Positions 43,501 through 55,500 of a stretch of 64,000 bases of DNA are shown here, piece by piece; the first letter of the stretch is position 1, and each line of letters starts with the position of its first letter. A model generated the notes under the pieces. It saw nothing but the letters and a program-made list of their open reading frames with translations. It was not told the DNA's origin and made no database searches. The translations under genes and the position numbers were made by a program. The stretch comes from Tomocerus qinae (Eukaryota > Arthropoda > Collembola > Entomobryomorpha > Tomoceridae). The stretch spans positions 930,001-994,000 of the forward strand of contig CM034548.1 of NCBI GenBank assembly GCA_020055645.1, written 5' to 3'.

Positions 43501-46500
43501 TACCCTGTCATTTTAAACAGGCGTCATTTTAACAGACGTTATTTTAAATAATTTCGTCGTACTAAATAACTTCGTCGCTTCAAATCACCCCGTCATTTTG
43601 AATAACCCAGCCATTTTAAATTGAAATAACCTCTATATTTTAAACATTCCTGTCATTTTAAATAACCTCATTATTTTAATTCACCTCATTATTTTAATCT
43701 TCCCGGTTTACAATCCATCGCTTTGTTTCAATTAAGCCCACATTTATTTTAATCATTTATTTTAGTCCAACTTACTATTTTATTTAGCCCTGTCGTTTTA
43801 ATTAACTCCACTATTTAATCGTCCTCGTTATTTAGTATTAGTTAACCCGTTACTTTAATTAACCGTGTTATATTACCCCTTATACCTATGTTATTTGACT
43901 CAGATTAACTGATTTGACATAAATTCAAAGATGAAAGCTGCTGCATAGTACCAAAGAAATCTATTTCTGTTTCACTTTATGTTTATTGAAACCAGTGCTG
44001 TTCATTTCTCACAACCCCAACAGAGCACTACAGTCTGCGCTACCATGTGAGTAATGCGGCATTCTGTATGCAGGCTCCTTATACATGTAAAAGTTGCAAA
44101 TAATTTTATAAATTTTTGAAAACAAAAAATTAAAAAACTAAGCTCTAGAGCCTCTTATTTTGGGTCATTAGCAGCTCCTCAAAAAGTTTCATAATGATTT
44201 ATTTATTTATTAGCACAAATATCACCCTCAATAGAGGTCAATATAATGATCAGTGGAAAACTGTAGGAGATTTTTGAGTTTTTCCATATCCTTTCCTTGT
44301 TAAAGTCTGACTTTCAAAAATTCATAAAACGATTTCTATGAAACCGAGCGTTATGAAAACGCTCATTTGAGTTTCTGACTATGAGAAGTACATACAGTAA
44401 AAATTTCAAACAATTCTAACGGTAATTAGATGTACTTGTGCAGCTAATATTATAGTGATTACAATCCTATTCAATAAGATTAATGTAAAGTGTGTGTGTG
44501 TGTGTTTCCGTTATCATTTCAAAGTCTGAATTTGGCTCAGTGGCGTTGAAATGTTACAAATAAATCCAGGCTCTCAACACACAAAACAAAATAAATAATA
44601 TTATATTCTCGGCTTGACTCTTGCAACTAAAATTCACTAATGGTGTAGCATAAGTGGGAGACATCCAAATCATATTCCTAAATTGTGTAGCATGGGTTGG
44701 AGACTTCCAACTCATATTCCTAAATTGTGTAGCATGGGTGGCAGACTTCCAACTCATATTCCTAAATTGTGTAGCATGGGTGGGAGACTTCCAACTCATA
44801 TTTCTAAATTGTGTAGCATGGGTGGGAGACTTCCAACTCATATTCCTAACTGGTGTAGCATAAGTGGAAGACTTCAAACTCATATTCCTAAAAGGTGTAG
44901 CATAAGTGGAAGACTTCAAACTCATATTCCTAAAAGGTGTAGCATAAGTGGGAGATTTCCAACTCATATTCCTAAAAGGTGTAGCATAAGTGGGAGATTT
45001 CCAACTCATATTCTTAAATTGTTTAGCATGGGTGGGAGACTTCAATCCAAATATCTAAACTTAGTAAACGCACAGGAAATTTAAAACACTTTTGTAAATA
45101 ATAAATTTTTTAAGTTTGTTTTAAATTAGTTTTCAAATTTAAAAAAATTCTTTTCATTTTTTTGAAATTTCAAGCACCCTGTTATTAACTCCGTCCGTAG
45201 GACGGGTAACCGTACTCGTGTGTTTAATAAAAATACATTTTGAAATTTTTGGCCAGCAGCAGGTTGAAACTCAGACGTCATACGTATATATTTCGCATGC
45301 AATAATTTTCACATCTAATGTTTTACATCCTGGGGTAGTGAAGTTTTACACCTGTGATACACAGTGTTACAATTTCATGGATCGGCGGTAATTAGTTAAA
45401 ACTGTGCTTTAATTTCTTAAAAACTGTCTTTCTTATTCTTGTAAAACCTGTTTACTTATATTATGAGAATAATAATTTTAACATTTTTCAAAAACTACCG
45501 ATAAGCCGTTGTATAAGCTCGCCTTAGTAATGTAAATTTTTGACTAGCTTTTCCCGATAAATTGGAGGAGAAATCCATAGCATCCGCCACTGGTGTATAA
45601 GCAGTTTCTAACCGGCTTGTTTAAAACCCGACCATGTATTAGAGAGGCATCGGCGTCCCGTAAAGACTGTGCGGTTCTATAAGCTTGCTTTTTGGAGCCA
45701 CCTATATCTTTCAAAGTAGCAACTAGTAGCAGCTGCAATTTTTTTCAAAAATTTCTACATAAAAATAGATAATTTTTGAAACCAGATTGAAAGGTGAGAA
45801 GTGGTGAGAACAAAAGTTATGTAACATTTTGTATGCGAGAGAATAGGAATCGCGCAGTGAAATAATGTCATATCTTCCGTTGTACATACCACAAAAAATC
45901 TTTAGAGGATATTGTAATTATTCGTATTCAGTACATTATCATGTGAAGTGAAGAAACTTTGTTAGATTAATTAGACTCAATAATCTGTAAGTATAAATAC
46001 GGATTCAAAATGGGGCATTATGCTGAGTGCTGCTTATACAGAAGTCATTAGCAGTAAGTCATTCTCATGCATTTTCTTTACTGCAGGCACGGATAGCGGA
46101 CAGAAACAGAAATCGTAACCCATTGACTACAAATCCACTATCGTCCTACATGATAGTTAATTAAAGTGAGTGTAGGTAGAAAGGACATTTTTATGCGTGG
46201 AGGGGTTTAGTGAGATAAAGTGGATTAGAAAGAGCTGACAAAACTATACGAACAAAAATTAAACATTCTTGTATTGTAAATAGAATTCCCAGAATAGAAG
46301 TAGAGGTGGTTAAGCATATTTCCCTGCCTTTTGGTCTCATTTTAATCCATCTCCATATATTTCATATAAAAAGCCATTTCATGCAAGCGCTATATCTATA
46401 GGCACAAGCCCACCTGGCCTACCCTTCCCCACTACCCATAGTAGAGGGGTACATCAGGTTCCTGGGCTTAAATCTCCTCTTTTCACCCATTTTTATAAGG

Positions 46501-49500
46501 GGCGGCAAGCCACATATCATATCGCCCAGCAAAGCATATAGCTCCCCTGACACATGTCAATCCCTCCCAAACCTGTTAGCCCCTCCCCACCCATAATTTT
46601 TTACCCCTTACCTAAAAAAATTTAAATGTTTTGAAAATTTTTTATCCCCCAAAAAAAATTAGGCCCCCAAACTTAACACAGGACGGCGGGGACTGAGATG
46701 CTTCTACTTGAAAACCTGATGGCCGACTGAGCTGTCCCGCCTTACTACACTGGAGTAATAGACGGTCGGAACATGTGGCTGCCATGCATTCCCAATGGCA
46801 GCCGTTCCGTGCTGCGTTAATTTACCACGACTTTTCAAATCTCGGCACAATTTACTACTCCTTTCACTCAAGTGTACGTACCCTTCCCTTGTAAGGATTT
46901 TCTGTCTACCCAATAAGTATATCCACCCTATTCCCCATTCATTATATTTCTCTATATAGCATCTCTAAAATTAAATTTCACTACGAACTATCCATATCAT
47001 TATATTTCACTATATAGCATCTTTATATCAGCCATAGTAAACTATGGGACAAGTTAAATAATATAGGAGTGAGTACAAATATAATACAAATCCTATCAGA
47101 ACTGTATGGTAAAGCTTTCAAAAGGATAAGATTAGAGGAGGGACACTCAGGGAAGATTGAATTAGCACAGGGCCTGTTACAGGGGGACTCACTCATCCCC
47201 CTATTATTTAATCTATACATTAGTGATATAATAGAGTGGTTAGAGACAGTAGGAGCAGAGGGTATACAAATTGGTAAGAAATTGTTACATGCACTACTTT
47301 ATGCGGACTATACAGTAATCTTAACTTTATCAGCAAAAGGACTGCAGATGAAAATAAAAGCGTTAGAAAGATATTTTAACTCGCTGGGATTGTTAGTCAA
47401 CAAGAATAAAACAAAGGTCGTAATTTTCAGGAGGAAGGGGAAGATCAGGGAAGGAACAAAGTTTGAGTTGGATGGAGAGAGGCTGGAAATTGTAAATGAG
47501 TACAGATATCTAGGGGTGGTTCTTTCATCCAGCATATTATTCAGAAAAGCAGCAGGAAATAGAAGAATAAAAGCTATGGGGGCGATAGGAAAAATTGTAA
47601 ACATACTCGCAAAGGGAAGGACAGATACGTTCGAGTCAATAAATAAACTGTACGAGTCAATAGCCAGAGCCTCATTATTATATGGATGCGAAATATGGGG
47701 ATTGAGATACGTGGATATAATAGAAAGAGCACAAGCTTATTTCTATAAGAGAGTGCTAGGTCAAGGCAGAACCAAGGCAGGATATTTGATCAGGCTCGAG
47801 TGTGGCAGAGTACACACTAAATGGGCAAATCTGGTATCAGGCTCCTGACACAAAAAATAGAGACAGGGGAAGAAGAACACGCAGAAATTGTCAGCATAAA
47901 CTCTGTAAACAAACCTAGAGCAAACCGTAAAAAATAAGACCAGACAAGGTCAAGTATAAGAGCAACATAGAGTGTATTATTGATATAGATATAATTATAG
48001 ATTAGATATATATAAGGTATATATAAGATTTATAAGCTATGTATAATCTGTACTATGTTTAAAGATATGGTTTAATGTATGTAACTGGGGTCCATGGGCG
48101 AGAGCTCACAGGGACCGTCAAAAATAAAAATAAAAATATAGCATCTTTATAATTATATTGCACCACGTGGCATCTACGTATTATTGTAATATCTATATCC
48201 AATATAAGATACACATAATAATTTTAGAATATATAACACAAGAAAATTATGTACCTCAATAGCTTCTATTTCCATCTCTAAACGCTTTCTCGATCCCCCT
48301 CCAACGTTTATACCAGATGTTATATCACACCATGTGAGCCAGATACAAGTAAAAACTCTCCTAATAAACAAACAAAAATACTCCTGCTCCAACAAAAATA
48401 CTCCTGCTTCTAACAAAAATACGCCTGCCCCTAACAAAAATACTCCTGCTCTTCTTCCCAACTTACTTGCTCTTCCTACGAAATCACTTACTCCCCTCCA
48501 AACTATACTTGCTCCTGTCTAAAAAATTACTCCTCTCCCGAAACTACTTGCTGCTCTCCTGAAGCTACTTCCTCCTCTCACGAAAACACTTATTCTTCTT
48601 CTAAACTTTTCACTCTTTTCACGAAAATACTTGCTCTTCTACTCATTTTGCATGCTCATTTTCTTCACTAAGTTAAAATGAACACGATAAACACGATGTA
48701 CGTGGACTTAAAAAACTTTTTGTTACTAAGCAAATGTTGCTGCTGTTCCTACTCATTCCTCGATGAACACGACCAACACAATGAACAGAACAACACTTTT
48801 TTATGCTGAAACTCTATAGCTTAAATGTTTTGTACATTCTTGTCCCCCTTTTATATTCCAATGTTTTTTTCTTTTTAGGTAATCTAAACGAATTCCGTCT
48901 CGAATATTCTTGCCTCTTTCGAGAGTATAAGTATTGTATTGCACCTCATTAAGCTCATTCATGTTCTGATCTCTGAAAAGTACATTCGCTCTTATTTGTT
49001 CTCAAAATGGAGTGCACATTCTGTGGAAAGTCGTTTGACAGAAAATATAATCTTAAAAGACGCAATGAAAATGTCCACCTAACTCCAAATCCATCAAACC
49101 ATATTACATCACAAAAACGGGGACGAGAGGAATTTTCTGAAGAAGATTCTAATCAAAGTTCTTCCAAGCATGCACCAAGGGTCGCCTCCTCTGAAGGAAG
49201 TGACGATATAACATCTTTGCCCAAAAGGAATAAAGATGTTTCAGCGCGGAATTCGGCTTCATTAAGGTGCGTCGTACACAGGTGCTTTTGTATGTGTTTT
49301 CCCACTCTCTTTCAGTCTGAATAACTCGACTAATATTGGGTCAATCTGGACGTATGATGCCTTAAAATAAAGATAAATTATCCTGCTCGGACCTAAGTTC
49401 GAGAAAACTTTACAATTTTGACCTCTAAAGGTCACCCGACTAGGTTAAAATAAAAAAATGTAATATATTTCGGCGGCAAATGTTTATAAATGAATAACAT

Positions 49501-52500
49501 AGCAAATAATAGAAATGTTAGAAAAGTGAGCGTCATAGGTCCGAGATAAATATGAAACAAACTTATGTTCAAAATGTGAAAATTTTCAGTTGACCCGTTT
49601 TTGAATTATACGAACTGAAACACAAACGAAAAATTTGAATTTCAAGTATAATACTCTACACGGAAGAACGACAGAGCGGAAAAGTCATGTGCCCCTTGCA
49701 GCCATAACAATACTATTGCTATTCATTCTACATTCATTCAATGCATACATTCAATGCAAAATTGTGTACAGAAACCGAACATCTGGCTCTTTACTTGTAA
49801 ATTGACATTACTAATTGTGCTATGCTATTGATTGCAATTGACGGATTGACACCAATATTTCTTTTCATTTGATAAATCGGTGTAAGGTCGGTGTTTGTAA
49901 ATACCAGGAATATCTACAAAAGCAAAAATATTATTTGGTAAACATTAAAGAACTTGGGTATTCAACATTTAATTTACTGAGTCAGCTGTGTGATATTCGT
50001 GAGCCTTGAAAAACAATATGTGTACTTTATTAAAAATGGGCAAGTATGTTCAGAAATTACAATTGTTCAAAAATCGAGTGGAGTAGTCAGTAAAATACAT
50101 CCGAGTGATTTTCGCACTAACTCCCAAAAGGTATTATATAACTGAATATTTTAAATCAAACATTAAAAAAATATTATTGAATAGACGAATTGATTCTTCT
50201 TAACCAGCTCTGTAATCATTCCAATTAATACGTATATTGCATTTGTTTTAGTTATCCAACAAGAGACCAATGCAGTACAACATTTAGTTTGAAAAATCGA
50301 GAGGAGTAAAACGTAAAATACATCCGAGTGATTTTAGTTGTCACGAATTAAAGAAAGGTATTATTAACAGTTTTACAGCTATTAATTACATCTACTATAA
50401 ATCCATATATATTATAGTTTCCCGGTAAGGTCTTGCATTACAATAATTTTATGTTTGTATTTTAGAATGCCAAAATACAGAGGCATCCATAGCGGTAAAA
50501 GAAAGAATCCCCATAAACTACTGCAGAGAACAAAAAATCAAAATGGTACAGAAAAACAATCCACCCCAGTTGACATTCCACAACAGCAAACAAATCCACC
50601 CATTACAACACCAGAACCAATAGATGTACGAATGAAGGGGAGACGGTTAATGTCAATTACATTGCTGGAATACTGTATGCAATTAGCAATGAACCATGGC
50701 AAAGTCTGTCCAAAAGGAGTGGGATATATTGCTGATGAAAAACTTTTGGGAATGCGTTCCATTTTCACCATTCAATGTGAATATTGTCGCTGGAAAGAAG
50801 AAGTTGACACCGATTTAAATTGTAATCTGACTGTTAACGAAGCCCTATCATGGGGAACCCTCGCCGGAGCATCAAGTTATGAAGGTAGTAAAAATTTGTT
50901 TCACGTTCTCGAGTGTCATTTCCCTAGTCATAGGACATATCAAAACTATAAAGCTGTAACAACGGAGAAATGGAGTCAAGCGTTAAAAGAAGAGATAGCC
51001 GAAAATGGGAGGTTGGAACAGAAATTAGCAAGAGAAAAAGGGCAATTTGTTGTCGTAAATGGAGTTCTATATCCATACACAATGGAAAAAAATGTACACT
51101 AAATTTTTAAAGTTTTATGAAGAAGATGTAGCTCCAGAGATAATTAACTCGCGTTCTAATCGCAATATGCCAATCAGACAGCCACAGTATCGCAAAGATG
51201 CAATTAATAAAAAACTTTCAAAGCGGAACAAAGAAAACATTCCTCCTCGAAAAGTTTTAAAAAAGCAATGCACATCTTTGGATGGGCTGTCGAATATATA
51301 ATGCTTTATACTATCATGCTTTGTACTCACCCATTACCAATATTTTGGTTTGCCTTTTCTACTTTATTAAAATCCATCCCAGTGATTCAATTTTTAAATG
51401 AATGATAAGTAACAGTTTTACGTAGTTATTATTTTTCTTGAACCATTTTAATTTTATTATTTCAAAATTTAACTTACATTTGTCCTTAATTAAATGTTAA
51501 AGAAGTTGTAAAAATATTAAAGACGATAGAACAAACCGTAACGGGTAACTGACAGCTTGGTTAATTTTATTATTAGCTAATTAAAAAATAAATGTAATAG
51601 ATTATCAAAAATCTAAGAATTGTTAAGTTCACATTATTCCCAATTATCATCGTCATCATCAATTTCACCAGAAAACGTACCTCCAAACTCAAAGTTGTCA
51701 AAATTGATTTTTTTGAATCCTCCCAGCATATTTCGGCATAGCTTTTGTTTTTTCTTACCACTGGCAAATGTTTCTTTCAATGCACAACCTTTAGAACACC
51801 CTTCCCACTTTATGGTTTTAGGATTAACTTTTCTAGATGGCTTTATGTCGCGGTGTTTGTCTAAATCATCGCATTCGAAGCGAGCCTTGTTTGGATACTT
51901 GGTTAAAAAACTTCGCTTTTTTTGTGACATAAAGCTGCTAATCTTGCATCTCTGATGCAGCAATGATGAGGAAGTCCGGCGGGGTTTTCTTGAATATTTT
52001 TCCCTAGAAAATGTACACCTAAGTCTTCTGCAGATATTGCAGTATTTTTCTTGTCCCGAAAAAGTCTTGAAGATCCTCGGTTTTTTGATGAGCAATTTTC
52101 AAAGTTTTTAAATCATTGGAAATGGCAAATCCTATAACTAATTTTCCTTCAATACAGGTTTGTAGCATTTGTCGTACCTGTAATAAAGATTGAAATTTAA
52201 CTCTACTTTTAATTATTACAACGCTGTAAAATAAAGTGAGGATTCCATGTAAAATTCTTAAATTTTGACTAGCCATAATTCGCAATAATCAATAAATAAC
52301 TTACTATATCATAACTTATTCCAGACCCCAGTTTTTCTTTGTCAATTCCAGTCAATGCAGTGTTGTACCGACAAATATTACCGTGTTTGACTATTGCCCA
52401 GAAAATTAATCGTCCGTGTTTGTCGACGACGGCAACTGACGCTGGCAGAGAATTGTGGGTGTTAGCTTCTGTCACATTTTCAATATCTAAGTACATGTTC

Positions 52501-55500
52501 TCACCAGATACGATTAAGTCCCCACGATAAATAAAATTTGTCTATAAATAAACGCAATTATTGAAATTTATGAAATTATGATATTTTATGATTAAATATA
52601 TGAATTTTATAAAAAGCTTAAAAATTACCGAAGAAAATGCCGGAGACGGTTTTAAAGAAGTGAGGTTTGGGGCACTCGAAAATACTGTACATGGTACTTC
52701 ACTCACCCCAACACCCACAGTGGACGACTTTAACTTTTCGTCTGCTTTTTTCTTTCTCTTCAAAGTATTCTGAGCATGATTTTTCACTTTTAGCAGCTGG
52801 TCGTCATCGAAAGGGCTTTTATTAATTAGTTCCATTACAAGATTTAAGTAATCAGTAGAGTTCAGAGAGCTAGCTGCCTTGACCACCGACATCTGAAATC
52901 GACAAACATGATGTATTTAATTTATTATTGATCATTGAACTAATATAATACAATCTAAATAATGCATGATTTATAATATTATCATGTAAGAATGTATTAA
53001 AATACTGCTACCGTTGCAACCGACAAAGACGGGGTTTCTGGGTTTTTTCGGGTTCCATGTGGATTGCAAATTTCTTTTTCCATTGCTAATCGTACGCAAA
53101 GATAACTGTAGTTGAAAGCGTAAGAAAACTCGAAAACTGTCAGTTGTATGAGAATGGAATTGGTTCATCTGTTTGAATATGCCGGTGAAGCAAGTCAGAC
53201 ATTTCTACTCAATCTCTAGTTTCGTTCTAACTCCTGTACATTTTTACTACTTCAAACGAATTCCGCTAGTTGCTTAGTGGTAGCGTACGACAAGCCTTAA
53301 GCTGACGAAAACTATACTCAGGCAACGTCTTAACAACACAATAACCGAAGAGGATATTTGCCAGCAGGAGGAGGATGAAAGTTCATCCTCTAGTGACTGG
53401 GAATGACAGTAACGAAGCTGATGATGAGTCTTCAGAAAGTCTTCTTCTTCCGATTCTGACACTAGTGAACATGAATCTTTAGCCAGTAAAACTGAAAGCA
53501 ATTCAGGAAGTGAAACTGAGACAGAAAGCGAATCCGGGAATAATAGTAACGAATCCGATGATGAATCGTCAGAATGCGAAGATTCTTATAATGAGATAAC
53601 TGCTACAGACTGGACATCCTAAAGGCGTGTTATCCTAAAGGCGGTTGAAAGAATCGAATTCTGCCATTTTCATAATATAGTTTTAAAGATCATATATTGC
53701 AAAACGTACTTCCAGGCATAGTATAGTTTTAGGGATTGTATTTTAATTTAAAAGGATTTCATGAAATTAATATATAAATTACACTACATAGTAATAGAGT
53801 TGCATAATTTAGTAATAAGAATTGCATGATAGGAAAAAGTTTCATCTAGAACTGTCGTGATTGTCGTGTTTGTCGTGTTCATAGAGAAAGAAATAGGAGT
53901 AGGAGCAGGAGTAAAAGTGACATTGGTTATTAACTAAAAGTTTTCAAAGCGCATCGTACGTGTTTATTTTTATTTATTGAACGAAAAAAGCAAATCAGCT
54001 CATGAAATGAGCAAATGAGCAGGTGAAATGAGTAGAAAAGCAAGTATTTTCGTTAAAGTAAGTTTAGAAGAAGAGTAAGTAGTTCAATAGAGAAGTAAGT
54101 TGTTTTAAGAGAGGAGTAAGTAGTTTTGGGATAGGAGTAAGTAGTTTTGGGATAGGAGTAAGTAGTTTTGGGATAGGAGTAAGTAGTTTGGGAAGAGGAG
54201 TAAGTAAGTTGGGAAGGAGAGCAGGAGTATTTTTGCTAGGAGGGGAGTTTTTGCTTGATAACGTAAGCATCTGGCAAGGGAGGGGAGATATAAAATCAGG
54301 TATGAACGTTGGAGGGTATCGAGAAAACGTTAGTGAGTTAGAAATATAAACCATTGAGCTACATAATTTTCTTTTGTTAAAGCTTGAGTTTATGGAGATT
54401 TAAGCCCAGGAACCTGATATACCCCCGTACTATAGGCGGGGGGAGGGTAGGCCTTACGGGGCTTGTGCTTATAGATATAGCGGTTGCATGAAATGGCTTT
54501 TTATATGAAATATATGGGGATGGATTAAAATGAGACCAAAAGGCTTAAACATGCTTAACCACCACTACTAATAGAGATGGCTTAAGCCCATAAAACAGTT
54601 TACATCACATTGTAACGGTAGCATAGGGATTTCTAACCGGCAACATATTACCTTCCCTTGCCCTGTGCCTATATGGTATGGCGATGCATATCTATGTATC
54701 ATATCTGATTGGTTGATATTTTTGAAATCCAGCCATTTTATTGGCTATTTCTATGTCGAAAGTTCTATAGATTACCCAATTGGGAACAGCAAATTTTGGA
54801 ATTTTTACAAGCTGCAATGAAGTCACGTCTAGGTGTTTTAATTACTTAGAAAACCAACCACCGCTTGAATGCCATTAAGAAGTTTGCCAAATCTAAAAAG
54901 AAATTTGTCTATTAAAGGCCACCGTCGTCTGGATAATACTGACAGACCAGGATAGGCAGAAATAGTTTGATGTTTAGAAGTACATCTCTATATTATAATC
55001 GCAGAGTCGAAAAAATTTACGTGTCTATATTTCTATCTATGTATGTACGGTTGGTAGGGTGTTCCGAAAAGCAAAATGCGCATGCTAACTTTCTCTAAAC
55101 CACCGAACAATGCATAGGGGCATGTAAATTTGAATATTGTATCTATCTAATGAAAACTTGCATGTTAAAGTAATGAAAGTTTGCATTTGGGTAATGTCCC
55201 TAAAATGAGCAATGCGCAAGTCCGTATGCAATGCTTTTCTAACATCAGATATCAAAATGCAACATCTGGTGTGTGATTATTTCAAAACTAACAAAACCTT
55301 TGATTTTGATGTGCTTTGTGTTTGTAGTAGATATGGATGTTTTTTATTGCTTTTCGGGTATTGATTGTAGGTAAGTATCTTTCTAACTTAAAACCTACAG
55401 CAAGCCGTAACAGAAGCTCGCCTGAGTAAAGTTTACCGTGTACACATTTTGGTAGCGAAAAGTTACACAAAACCGAGCGTACGGATTTTGATCAAACTTT

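Larger units (their letters stand above)
46299..54569. mobile_element. 8.3-kb element with long terminal inverted repeats (Mutator-like?)
   Basis: Left arm: 46299-46480, then 48225-48830 after an internal stretch and a LINE insertion. Right arm: 53800-54569. The arms share, in inverse order, GGTGGTTAAGCAT, CCTTTTGGTCTCATTTTAAT, CATATAAAAAGCCATTTCAT, ATCAGGTTCCTGGGCTTAAA, AGAAAATTATGTA, AAAATACTCCTGCTC and ATGAACACGA-AACAC. Inside are a plus-strand zinc-finger/Mutator-type gene, a minus-strand DEDDh exonuclease gene and an acidic open stretch. AATAG flanks both ends, but a full target duplication could not be confirmed. Lies in the ACE intron before the zinc-site exon. Confidence 0.78.

Noticed and set aside
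44554-45084. Frames of 69-163 codons on both strands encoding 14-residue repeats
   Set aside because: Product of the 42-bp minisatellite inside a Helitron.
46299-54569. Polinton/Maverick or other capsid-bearing element
   Set aside because: Long terminal repeats and an exonuclease raised the idea, but no protein-primed polymerase, packaging ATPase, protease, integrase or capsid-like frame is visible, and the exonuclease is a stand-alone DEDDh type.
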